Source of the DNA: CAYICL01 sp964361885
GTDB lineage: Bacteria > Patescibacteriota > Microgenomatia > UBA1400 > CG1-02-47-37
Assembly: GCA_964361885.1 (NCBI GenBank)
Contig: CAYICL010000002.1
Coordinates: 1 to 58,712 of the forward strand
DNA: 58,712 bases
Reading direction: 5' to 3'
Below are positions 47,168 to 55,016 of this stretch, piece by piece. The notes beneath the pieces were generated by a model. That model saw nothing but the letters and a program-made list of their open reading frames with translations, did no database searches and was not told the origin of the DNA. Position 1 is the first letter of the stretch, and every line of letters begins with the position of its first letter. A program made the position numbers and the translations under genes.

Positions 47168-49053
47168 CAAAAACAGGATTAACAGAAAATGCTCTGACTG
47201 TTTTGACTAAACGGGACTATTTAAAACGGGACAAAGAAGGCAGGGTAGTGGAGACACCGGAACAGATGTTTAGGCGAGTAGCCAAAGCAATGGCTAAGGG
47301 AGAGAAAGAATGGGAAGAGAAATTTTATCAAGCCATGGTTGGTTTGGAGTTTTTGCCCAATTCGCCGACCTTAATGCACGCGGGGACCAGCTTTAATCAA
47401 CTGTCGGCTTGTTTTGTGCTGCCTTTGAAAGACAATTTGGAAGGAATTTTCAGAGCCATGGAGCAGGCGGCGACGATTGCCAGAACCGGCGGCGGAGTGG
47501 GCATCCCTTTGTCAAACTTAAGGGCCAGGGGAACCAAGGTTAGGTCTACCGGCGGATTAACTTCAGGACCGCTGTCTTTTTTAAAACTGTTTAATCAAAT
47601 GGCTAATGTGATTAATGAGGGTTCAAGCCGGAGAGTGGCGATGATGGCGGTGATGAATGTTCACCACCCGGACATTATGGACTTTATTTTTGCCAAGGGC
47701 GGGGAAGAGGAGTTAACTAATTTTAATTTGTCGGTGGGGGTGACGGATGAGTTTATGCAGGCGTATAAAGCGAATAAGGAAATAGAGTTTAGGGCGCCGG
47801 AGTCGGGCAGAGTGGTTAAAAAAGAGTCTGCCAGAAGAATTATGGATATGATTACTTTTCAAGCCTGGAAGACGGCTGATCCGGGAATGGTGTTTTTGGA
47901 CAGGATGAATCAAGCCAACCCGGTGAACCATTTGGGTAAAATTGAGACGACTAATCCTTGCGGCGAGCAACCGCTGCTGCCTTACGAAAGCTGTAATTTG
48001 GGCAGCATTAATCTGGCGAAGTGTCTTCATCAGAAAGCACGAAATCCGAAATCCGAAATCCGAAATTTTGAGATAGATTGGGAGAAGCTGGAAGAATTGG
48101 TAAGATTGGCAGTGAGATTTTTAGACAATGTGATTGATCAGTGCAGCTATCCTTTGGAAGAAATTGCCAAGATGAGTTTAACCACCAGAAAGATCGGCTT
48201 AGGAGTGATGGGATTTGCGGATATGCTGATTAAGTTAAATATTGCTTATGCTTCTAATGCCGGTTTAAAACTAGGGGAGAAGCTGTCCAAGTTTATTCAT
48301 AAGGCGGCGGTAGACGAATCGAAAATTTTGGGGGAAGAACGGGGTTCGTTCCCGGCTTTTAAAGGGAGCAAGTGGCAGAAACAGGGGCTTAAGACAATGA
48401 GGAACAGTACGGTAAATACAGTCGCCCCGACCGGGACGATCTCGATCGTGGCTAACTGCTCTTCGGGAATTGAACCGCTGTTTGCTTTATCGTATGTGAG
48501 AAAGAATATTTTAGATGTTGGCAATACCGAGTTGTTGGAGGTGAATGAGGAGTTTGAGAGGGTGGCTAAAGAAAAAAAATTCTATTCGGCTAAGCTGATG
48601 CGTGAAATCAGCCAGACAGGCGGGATTAACAGTTTAACCGGAGTACCAAAAGCAGTGAAAGAAGTGTTTGCTGTCAGTCACGAAATCGACTGGTCGTGGC
48701 ATGTAAAGATGCAGGCGGCTTGGCAGAAGCATATTGACGCGGCGGTTTCCAAAACCATTAATATGTCAAATCAAGCTTCGCCCGATGATGTCAGAGAAGC
48801 ATACCTTTTGGCTTATGAGATGGGCTGCAAAGGGATTACGGTCTACCGGGACGGCAGCAAGCCTCATCAGGTGTTGAATGCAGGCAGGAGAGGCGGTCAG
48901 ATCAATAAGCCAATTATTGATGATCAAAGAAAGTGGGTAGGTAATGGCCACGCTCAAGAAGAGTTGTGTCCGGAGTGCGGCGGCGAGTTGATTTTTAAAG
49001 AGGGATGCGCCACTTGTTTAGCTTGCGGCTATTCAAGGTGTACGGTCAGTTAA
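47164..49053 (+). CDS. nrdJ: Class II (adenosylcobalamin-dependent) ribonucleotide reductase 1
   Basis: 629 residues. Active-site NPCGEQPL (about residue 263) with the thiyl Cys, redox Cys in LSACFVLP and ESCNLGSINL, phosphate-binding PTGTISI, and a C-terminal zinc-ribbon/redox tail CPECGGEL...CATCLACG. No ATP cone, so no dATP overall-activity control of its own. A GAAATCC repeat at 48037-48068 adds about 11 residues (KARNPKSEIRN) in the loop after GSINLAK. Class II is inferred from the NrdJ-like sequence, C-terminal tail and lack of NrdB/NrdG genes. Confidence 0.93.
   Translation: MTKTGLTENALTVLTKRDYLKRDKEGRVVETPEQMFRRVAKAMAKGEKEWEEKFYQAMVGLEFLPNSPTLMHAGTSFNQLSACFVLPLKDNLEGIFRAMEQAATIARTGGGVGIPLSNLRARGTKVRSTGGLTSGPLSFLKLFNQMANVINEGSSRRVAMMAVMNVHHPDIMDFIFAKGGEEELTNFNLSVGVTDEFMQAYKANKEIEFRAPESGRVVKKESARRIMDMITFQAWKTADPGMVFLDRMNQANPVNHLGKIETTNPCGEQPLLPYESCNLGSINLAKCLHQKARNPKSEIRNFEIDWEKLEELVRLAVRFLDNVIDQCSYPLEEIAKMSLTTRKIGLGVMGFADMLIKLNIAYASNAGLKLGEKLSKFIHKAAVDESKILGEERGSFPAFKGSKWQKQGLKTMRNSTVNTVAPTGTISIVANCSSGIEPLFALSYVRKNILDVGNTELLEVNEEFERVAKEKKFYSAKLMREISQTGGINSLTGVPKAVKEVFAVSHEIDWSWHVKMQAAWQKHIDAAVSKTINMSNQASPDDVREAYLLAYEMGCKGITVYRDGSKPHQVLNAGRRGGQINKPIIDDQRKWVGNGHAQEELCPECGGELIFKEGCATCLACGYSRCTVS
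48037..48068 (+). repeat. GAAATCC tandem repeat inserted in nrdJ1
   Basis: GCAC followed by three perfect GAAATCC units and a fourth GAAATTT. The same motif bounds the S23 element at 33.6 kb. Confidence 0.88.
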
Positions 49054-50820
49054 ATGAAAATTATCGAACCAAAACAATCAGCGATTGCCAAAGAGATAAC
49101 CAGAAAGCGGTATTTGATGACTGACCGGAAGGGCCGACTGGTGGAGACAGCGGGAGAGATGTTATGGCGGGTGGCGCAACATATGGCTAAGCCGGAGGTG
49201 CTATGGAGTGACAACGGAGAGATAAAAAAGGCGGCAGAGAGTTTTTACGAGGGAATGGTAGCGTTAAAGTTTGTCTGTTCGGGTAAAGCCATGTTTGAGG
49301 CCGGCAACCCGGGCGGTAGCGGTCAGTTGGCGGCCTGCTTTGTACTACCAATAGAAGACAGCATTAACTCGATTTTTAAAACTTTAGGAGAAGCGGCGGT
49401 GATACATAAGAATAATGGGGGAACGGGATTTAATTTCAGCAAGATCCGGCCGCATGGTGATAAAGTGAAAAACGTGCCCCAGGCTGCTTCCGGGCCGGTG
49501 GATTTTATCAAAGCCTTTTCGGCGGCTTTATCAAAAATTTTACAGGGAGCAAAAAGGCAGGGGGCAAACATCGCTATTTTGAACGCTGACCATCCGGACA
49601 TTATTGAGTTTATCAAAATGAAAACCGAAGACGGAACGATAAAGAATTTTAACGTGTCCGTCGGCGCCACTGACGCTTTCATGCAGGCGGTGATTAATAA
49701 AAAGCCGTGGCGGTTAATTAATCCGCGTACCCAGGAAACGGTTAAAACTATGCGGGCGGATAAATTATTTAACTTAATCTGTCAGATGGCATGGCAGACG
49801 GCCGATCCGGGATTGGCGTTTTTAACCCGGATGGAAAAAGATAATCCGACGCCGACTTTGGGTAAAATTGAGGCGACAAATCCCTGCGGTGAGATACCGC
49901 TTTTAGCTTACGAGTCATGTAATTTAGGCTCGATTAACTTATCGGAACATTTTATCGGCGGGAAGATTAACTGGGGAGAACTTAAGAAAACCGTTCATGT
50001 GGGAGTGAGATTTTTGGACAATATGATCGAGGTGAATAATTATCCTTTGGAGGCAATTGAACGGATGGTGAAAAACGGCAACCGCCGGATTGGTTTGGGA
50101 GTGATGGGCTTTAGCCATTTGCTGTATAAATTGGGCATTGCTTACAACAGTCCGGCGGCAGTCCGGCTGGCGGAAAAATTAGCCGAATTTATCAGGCAGG
50201 AGGCGGATAAAGCGACTGAAGAACTGGGAAAAAAGAGAGGCAATTTTAATAATTACGATGTCTCAATTTATGCCAAGTCAAATAGGCCCCGGAGAAACTG
50301 CGCTACGACTATGATTGCCCCGACCGGCACGATCTCTTTGTTTAGCGATTGCTCTTCCGGCATTGAGCCGGTGTTTAGTTTGGAAACAAAAAGGCGGACT
50401 TTTTATGAAGACAGCCGGAAAAACAGTTCGACAAAAGAAATGACGATTATTGACCCGGTTTACCGGCAGTTTAAAAATAAATATGATAAGAGCGTGTTCG
50501 TGACAGCGCATGAAATTTCTTGGCAGTGGCACGTTAAGATTCAGGCGGCCTGGCAAAAGTATTTTGACAATAGCGTGTCAAAAACGATTAATTTTCCTTA
50601 TTCGGCAACGGTGAAGCAGGTGAGGCAAGCGTATATAATGGCGTGGAAATCGGGCTGCAAAGGGATTACGGTTTACCGGGACTGGAGTAAAACCGACCAA
50701 GTTTTGAATACAAGCAGTAATCCGCCAGCTGGCGGATGTCCGGAGTGCGGCGGCGAGTTAGAAATTAAAGAGGGATGTGCGACCTGCGGTAAGTGCGGGT
50801 TCTCAAAGTGTTCGATATGA
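49054..50820 (+). CDS. nrdJ: Class II ribonucleotide reductase 2
   Basis: 588 residues. Starts directly after the preceding stop (TAAATG). Active-site NPCGEIPL (about residue 276), LAACFVLP, ESCNLGSINL, PTGTISL and tail CPECGGELEIKEGCATCGKCG. No ATP cone. More divergent: an added KKNG-type region is absent and the body has AALSKILQGAKRQGANIA, where the other two have different segments. A TCCGCC palindrome adds NPPAGG just before the zinc-ribbon tail. Confidence 0.92.
   Translation: MKIIEPKQSAIAKEITRKRYLMTDRKGRLVETAGEMLWRVAQHMAKPEVLWSDNGEIKKAAESFYEGMVALKFVCSGKAMFEAGNPGGSGQLAACFVLPIEDSINSIFKTLGEAAVIHKNNGGTGFNFSKIRPHGDKVKNVPQAASGPVDFIKAFSAALSKILQGAKRQGANIAILNADHPDIIEFIKMKTEDGTIKNFNVSVGATDAFMQAVINKKPWRLINPRTQETVKTMRADKLFNLICQMAWQTADPGLAFLTRMEKDNPTPTLGKIEATNPCGEIPLLAYESCNLGSINLSEHFIGGKINWGELKKTVHVGVRFLDNMIEVNNYPLEAIERMVKNGNRRIGLGVMGFSHLLYKLGIAYNSPAAVRLAEKLAEFIRQEADKATEELGKKRGNFNNYDVSIYAKSNRPRRNCATTMIAPTGTISLFSDCSSGIEPVFSLETKRRTFYEDSRKNSSTKEMTIIDPVYRQFKNKYDKSVFVTAHEISWQWHVKIQAAWQKYFDNSVSKTINFPYSATVKQVRQAYIMAWKSGCKGITVYRDWSKTDQVLNTSSNPPAGGCPECGGELEIKEGCATCGKCGFSKCSI
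50721..50743 (+). repeat. In-frame palindromic repeat, TCCGCC family
   Basis: TCCGCCAGCTGGCGGA is a perfect 16-bp palindrome, followed by TGTCCGG. Lies in the linker before the C-terminal Cys tail of nrdJ2. Confidence 0.8.
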
Positions 50821-50821
50821 T

Positions 50822-51000
50822 ATTTATTTCCCAACTTTTTAAAACCAGTCAACCATTTTTGTCTTGCGCCGATAGTTTTTCGCTTCCAGCGAGCGAAAAC
50901 TATCTGCATTCTCGTCCCGGCAAATCCAACAAAGCTGGATACCAATCTTGCCGCGGACTGCGAAAGCTGCCGTCAAAAAGATTGACTGATTTTAATAAAT
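50822..51000 (+). repeat. Long nested-palindrome intergenic element B
   Basis: AAAACCAGTCAACC-ATTTTTG (50841-50861) pairs with CAAAAAGATTGACTGATTTT (50974-50993), with ATTTATT/AATAAAT outside. Internal hairpins: GATAGTTTTTCGCT/AGCGAAAACTATC (with a short loop) and CGGCAAATCCA/TGGAT...TTGCCG. Core words CTTGCG, GCATTCTCG and CTGCGAAAGCT match element A at 16966-17102. Confidence 0.78.
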
Positions 51001-51012
51001 ATTAAGTGTTTT

Positions 51013-51453
51013 ATGATAAAAAAATTTGATAAATTCAGAATTACACCAGTAGCAGTGATAGAAAATGGAAAAGGAGAGGTGTTAGTGGGCAAAATGCCAA
51101 AAGATAGAGGGGTGTTTCCGAATGAATGGGGTTTACCTGGCGGAGCAATTGAAGAGGGGGAAACAATGTATCAAACACTTGAGCGGGAAGTAAGAGAAGA
51201 AACAGGTTATGAGCTTGATAAGCTAGAACCTTTGTTTTTTACTGATGATATAAGAATCAAGTTAAAACCGGGTAAAAAATCAGAAAAAATTTACATGATT
51301 TATTTATTATTTAAAGCGGTAGTGAATAGTGGAAAATTAAAGAAAAATCAAGAATGGGAAGAATTAATATGGGTAAAGAAAAGTAACTTGAAAAGCTTGG
51401 AATTAAATTCCGCTACGAAGCGAACTTTTACTAAATTGGGATATTTAAAATGA
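51013..51453 (+). CDS. Nudix hydrolase
   Basis: 146 residues with a complete Nudix box: GGAIEEGETMYQTLEREV followed by REETGY (GX5EX7REUXEEXGU). GLPGG before it and the beta-strand pattern around are typical. Hydrolyses nucleoside diphosphate derivatives; between RNR genes it might clean the dNTP pool (MutT-like), but this is inference. It overlaps nrdJ3 by 4 bp. Confidence 0.9.
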   Translation: MIKKFDKFRITPVAVIENGKGEVLVGKMPKDRGVFPNEWGLPGGAIEEGETMYQTLEREVREETGYELDKLEPLFFTDDIRIKLKPGKKSEKIYMIYLLFKAVVNSGKLKKNQEWEELIWVKKSNLKSLELNSATKRTFTKLGYLK

Positions 51454-53693
51454 CAGATTTAACCAAAATAATTAAAAGAGACGGCAGAACAGTAGCTTTT
51501 AAAGAAACCAAGATTATTCAAGCAATTAAAGCGGCCTTTGAGGCAGCGGGGGAGATTGAGGGAGAAGTAAAGAGAAGAAGAGAAGCGCAAAGGCTAACCA
51601 AGATCGTGATCAACATTTTACATAAAGGAGTGAACGGAGAGATTCCGACAGTAGAACAGGTTCAGGACGTGGTGGAACAGGTGTTAATGGCTGGTGGTCA
51701 TTATGAAGCAGCCAAGGCTTACATTTTGTACCGGGAAAAGCATAAGACGGTGAGGCAGATGAAAGAGCTTTTAGGGGTTGAGGACAACTTGGGTTTATCA
51801 GTGAATCAGTTAAAGGTGCTGGATAACCGGTTTTTAAGACATGATGAGTACGGTAAAGCGATAGAAACACCGAGTCAACTATTCAGGCGGGTAGCCAAGT
51901 TTATTTCCCAGCAGGAGAAGAAAGATAAAAGACGGGTTTGGGAAGAAAAATTTTATGAAGTAATCAGTAGGTTGGAGTTTGTACCAGGCGGAACATATTT
52001 TAGAGGGGCGGGGACGAAGTCACAGATGCTGGCTAACTGTTTTGTGCTGCCGGTGAAAGACAAGATGGAGGCAATTTTTGATGCGGTTAAATGGCTGGCG
52101 TTGATTCAACAGGCCGGCGGAGGATCGGGTTTTAATTTTAGTGATTTAAGGCCAAAAGGTGATTATGTAAAGAGTTCAGGCGGGTTTGCGACCGGGCCGG
52201 TAAGTTTTATGAAGGTGTTTGACGCGGCCACCGGCCAGGTGATGCAAGGGGGTTTTCGAATGGGAGCTAATATGGGAATTTTGGATATAGATCATCCGGA
52301 TATTTTGGAGTTCATTACCTGTAAAACAGAGGAGGGAGAGATAAGTAATTTTAATATTTCTGTTGGAGCCACAGATGAGTTTATGAGAGGCGTAAAACAA
52401 AACAAGAAGTTTAATTTAAGAAATCCAAGAAATGGTGAAGTGGTGCAGACAATGGAAGCCAGGCTGCTATTTAACCAGATTGTCAGTTTGGCGTGGCGGA
52501 CCGGTGATCCGGGGATGATATTTTTAGACACAATTAATAAGAAGAATCCGGTGTTAAAAACATTAGGGCCGTTAAGAGCGACTAATCCATGCGGAGAGCA
52601 GCCTTTGCACCCATTTGATGTTTGTAATTTGGGATCGATAAATTTGGCTAAGTTTGTCCACCCTTCGCGCAAGGCTTCGGAGTGGCAAGTAAACTGGAAG
52701 AGGTTGGAAGAAGTGACTCGATTCGCCGTCAGGTTTTTAGACAACGGAGTAGATGCCAGCCGGTATCCGATTGCCCAGATCGCTAAGATGGCCAAGGCAA
52801 ACAGAAGGATTGGACTGGGAGTGATGGGGTTTAGCGATATGCTGTATCAATTGGGGATTGGCTACAACACTGGTCAGGGAGTGAAGATGGCGGAGAGAGT
52901 GATGAAGAGGGTGAATGAAACGGCGGTGGCCGAGTCAATTAGGTTGGGTAAAGAAAAAGGCGTTTTTAGCAACATCAAAGGCAGTGAGTATGAAAAGAGG
53001 GGAATAAGAAGACGGAATTTGGCGGTGACGACGATTGCACCAACCGGAACGATTAGCATGGTGGCAGATTGTTCGTCAGGAATTGAACCTGTGTTTGCAC
53101 TTTCTTATGTAAAGAACGTGATTGACGACAATGGTTTAAATTACGTTAATCCGTATTTTAAGCAGGCGTTAGAGACATTAGACTTAAAGGAAATGCAAAA
53201 AAAAGATGTTTATCAAAGGGTGGCTAGCACAGGCAGATGTACAGATATTGAGTATTTACCCGACTCAATAAAAAAAATATTTGTGACGGCTTATGATATA
53301 TCACCGGAGTGGCATGTAAGAATGCAGGCCGGGTTTCAAAAATACACGGAAAATGCCGTGTCCAAAACGATTAACTTTTTGCAAACCGCCACAATGACGG
53401 ATGTAGAAAAAGCTTATCTTTTGGCTTGGGAATTGGGTTGCAAAGGGATTACTATTTACCGGTCCGGCAGCAGAGAGGGGCAGATATTAGAAAATTCGAA
53501 ACCAAAAAAACTGATAGTGCAAAGCAAAGTGAGAATTAAGCCCTTAAAGAAGAAACCCCCTTTCGCCAAGCCTGCCAGCCGGCGAGGCAGGGCTTCGGCG
53601 GGGCAAGTTTGTCCGGAATGCGGGGGGATGATGGAGATGGTGGAAGGTTGTGCCACTTGCAGAAAATGCGGGTTTTCAAAATGCTCGGTTTAG
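51450..53693 (+). CDS. nrdJ: Class II ribonucleotide reductase 3 with ATP cone
   Basis: 747 residues. ATP-cone domain at about 5-95 (IIKRDGRTVAFKETKIIQAI, VQDVVEQVLMAGGHYEAAKAYILYR in blocks), then a class II core: LANCFVLP, NPCGEQPL (about 379), DVCNLGSINLAKF, PTGTISMVADCSSG and the tail CPECGGMMEM...CATCRKCG. The only one of the three with a dATP-sensing cone. Two palindromic repeats are embedded: at 52658-52687 in the loop after GSINLAK and at 53556-53606 in the linker to the Cys tail. Confidence 0.95.
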   Translation: MTDLTKIIKRDGRTVAFKETKIIQAIKAAFEAAGEIEGEVKRRREAQRLTKIVINILHKGVNGEIPTVEQVQDVVEQVLMAGGHYEAAKAYILYREKHKTVRQMKELLGVEDNLGLSVNQLKVLDNRFLRHDEYGKAIETPSQLFRRVAKFISQQEKKDKRRVWEEKFYEVISRLEFVPGGTYFRGAGTKSQMLANCFVLPVKDKMEAIFDAVKWLALIQQAGGGSGFNFSDLRPKGDYVKSSGGFATGPVSFMKVFDAATGQVMQGGFRMGANMGILDIDHPDILEFITCKTEEGEISNFNISVGATDEFMRGVKQNKKFNLRNPRNGEVVQTMEARLLFNQIVSLAWRTGDPGMIFLDTINKKNPVLKTLGPLRATNPCGEQPLHPFDVCNLGSINLAKFVHPSRKASEWQVNWKRLEEVTRFAVRFLDNGVDASRYPIAQIAKMAKANRRIGLGVMGFSDMLYQLGIGYNTGQGVKMAERVMKRVNETAVAESIRLGKEKGVFSNIKGSEYEKRGIRRRNLAVTTIAPTGTISMVADCSSGIEPVFALSYVKNVIDDNGLNYVNPYFKQALETLDLKEMQKKDVYQRVASTGRCTDIEYLPDSIKKIFVTAYDISPEWHVRMQAGFQKYTENAVSKTINFLQTATMTDVEKAYLLAWELGCKGITIYRSGSREGQILENSKPKKLIVQSKVRIKPLKKKPPFAKPASRRGRASAGQVCPECGGMMEMVEGCATCRKCGFSKCSV
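52658..52687 (+). repeat. In-frame palindromic repeat, CTTCG family, in nrdJ3
   Basis: Matches the copy at 13813-13841 except for one extra base in the middle (CTTCGCGCAAGGCTTCGGAG). Encodes HPSRKASEWQ. Confidence 0.85.
53556..53606 (+). repeat. Compound palindrome in the linker of nrdJ3
   Basis: A CTTCG-family unit (TTTCGCCAAG...GGCTTCGGCG) split by an inner CCTGCC-AGCCGGCGA-GGCAGG palindrome like the one in gap at 34890: one element inserted into another. Confidence 0.75.
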
Positions 53694-53697
53694 AGCC

Positions 53698-53732
53698 TTG
53701 ACATACTATTAATACTATGGTATGTTTAGTAT
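53698..53732 (+). promoter_or_regulatory. Promoter and operator of the VapBC-like pair
   Basis: TTGACA (53698-53703), 17-bp spacer, TATGTT (53721-53726). Inverted words CATAC/GTATG and ATACTA/TAGTAT overlap it, a likely autoregulatory operator. The ATG at 53736 is only a few nt from the predicted start site. Confidence 0.6.
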
Positions 53733-53735
53733 TAT

Positions 53736-53987
53736 ATGAGTCAAATTATCGTAACTAATTTAAGAATGGCAGAGCCGGATTGGTTGCAGATTAAAGCCAT
53801 GGCCGGTGAGTTAGGCATGAGTGTGAATAAATATATTAATTACTTGATCAGAAAAGTGACGACAAGTAAACAGTTGGGGATTGTTGAGGATACTAAAAAA
53901 GCAACGATTTGGGATTTACCTAAATTAGCCCAAGAAAAGAATGTTCCCGGCGAATTAAGCGAGGATGATAAAATCATTTATGCCTGA
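53736..53987 (+). CDS. Antitoxin of the PIN-domain toxin (ribbon-helix-helix-like)
   Basis: 83 residues. N-terminal IIVTNLRMAEPDWLQIKAMAGELGMSVNKYINYLIRK (in blocks) fits a ribbon-helix-helix DNA-binding domain. The C-terminal half (KKATIWDLPKLAQEK) would wrap the toxin. Overlaps the PIN gene by 8 bp. Operator-like inverted repeats lie in the promoter. Confidence 0.72.
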   Translation: MSQIIVTNLRMAEPDWLQIKAMAGELGMSVNKYINYLIRKVTTSKQLGIVEDTKKATIWDLPKLAQEKNVPGELSEDDKIIYA

Positions 53988-54390
53988 CACGATTTTTATT
54001 GATACAGGCTTTTTTAAAGCTTTAGTTGACGGCGAGGACGATTTTAACCGGCAGGCGAAAAAGATTTGGCAGAAATTGGAAGAAGAAAAAACTGATTTAG
54101 TGACGAGCAATTATGTAATTGACGAGACATTAACGGTTATCAGAATAAAATGCGGTTTAAAGAAAGCCTTAAAATTTAGAGATTTGTTAGCGGAGAACAG
54201 CCAGATATTAAAAATAATCAGAGTGACAGTGGCCGATGAAGCCGGGGCGTGGCAATGGTTTATTAAAAATTGGAGAAAGCTGTCTTTTACCGACTGCGTT
54301 TCGTTTGCGGTGATGAAGCGGCTGGGGTTGAGGCGTGTGGTGGCTTTTGACGAACATTTTCAGCGGGCAGGATTTAAGGTGGAGAAGTAA
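53980..54390 (+). CDS. PIN-domain toxin (VapC family)
   Basis: 136 residues. PIN acidic residues: Asp in IFIDTGFFKAL, Glu in NYVIDETLTVI, Asp in LSFTDCVSFAVMK and Asp in VVAFDEHFQRAGF. Start at 53980 (MPDTIFIDTG). Family members are Mg-dependent RNases that cleave tRNA or rRNA when freed from the antitoxin. The stop overlaps the next start by 1 bp, so maf may be co-transcribed. Confidence 0.88.
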   Translation: MPDTIFIDTGFFKALVDGEDDFNRQAKKIWQKLEEEKTDLVTSNYVIDETLTVIRIKCGLKKALKFRDLLAENSQILKIIRVTVADEAGAWQWFIKNWRKLSFTDCVSFAVMKRLGLRRVVAFDEHFQRAGFKVEK

Positions 54391-55016
54391 TGAAAATTAT
54401 ATTAGCCTCGGATTCGCCGAGAAGAAAACATTTATTGTCAATGACGGGTTTGGAGTTTAAGGCAGTGAGCCATAAGGTTGAGGAAGATAAATACAGCGGG
54501 TTGGAGGCAAAAGAGTTAGTGGGGCAGCTGGCAGTAGAAAAGGCAGTGTCGGTTTGGAAAAAAGGAAGTTTAGTGATTGGGTCAGATTTGGTAGTAGCCC
54601 TTCGACAAGCTCAGGGTAAACAAATTTTTGGCAAACCTAAAGATGTTAATGAGGCGAGAGAAATGCTGAAGTGGTTAAGCGGCAGGACACACACGGTTTA
54701 TTGCGGGGTGGCAATAGTGGGGGAGGAAAAAACCCTGATGAGTGTGGCGGAGACTCAAGTGAAGATGAAGCGATACAATCAGGAGATTATTGACAGGTAT
54801 GTAAAAAAGTTTGAAGTGCTGGATAAAGGCGGAGGCTATGCGATTCAATTTGAATTACCCGGTTATGGCAGTTTGGTGGAAACTTTTAAGGGCGGGATAA
54901 CCACGATTATCGGTTTACCGCTTCATTATTTGGAAAATTTGTTAAAAGAGTTCGGAGTGAAGCCACGCTCAGTGTGGCGGAAGCGGTGTAAAATAGAAAC
55001 AGGTTATGAGTATTAA
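54390..55016 (+). CDS. Maf-like nucleoside triphosphate pyrophosphatase
   Basis: 208 residues. Family blocks: IILASDSPRRKHLLSMTGLEF, LVIGSDLVV (catalytic Asp), FGKPKDVNEAREML, LSGRTHTVYCGVAI, and GGGYAIQFELPGYGSLVETFKGG. Hydrolyses (d)NTPs or modified nucleotides. A 20-bp CTTCG-family repeat adds ALRQAQGKQ directly after the catalytic strand. The C-terminus is extended by about 16 residues and overlaps cobO by 11 bp. Confidence 0.88.
   Translation: MKIILASDSPRRKHLLSMTGLEFKAVSHKVEEDKYSGLEAKELVGQLAVEKAVSVWKKGSLVIGSDLVVALRQAQGKQIFGKPKDVNEAREMLKWLSGRTHTVYCGVAIVGEEKTLMSVAETQVKMKRYNQEIIDRYVKKFEVLDKGGGYAIQFELPGYGSLVETFKGGITTIIGLPLHYLENLLKEFGVKPRSVWRKRCKIETGYEY
54598..54617 (+). repeat. In-frame palindromic repeat in maf
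   Basis: CCCTTCGACAAGCTCAGGGT: CCCT/AGGG arms with a TTCG..AAGCT middle. Confidence 0.75.

Noticed and set aside
48037..48068. Short direct repeats that could suggest a CRISPR fragment
   Set aside because: The 7-bp units are contiguous without spacers and lie in frame within an RNR gene.
53698..54390. The VapBC-like pair as part of the nrd operon or a novel RNR regulator
   Set aside because: It has its own promoter and operator-like repeats and standard toxin-antitoxin features.
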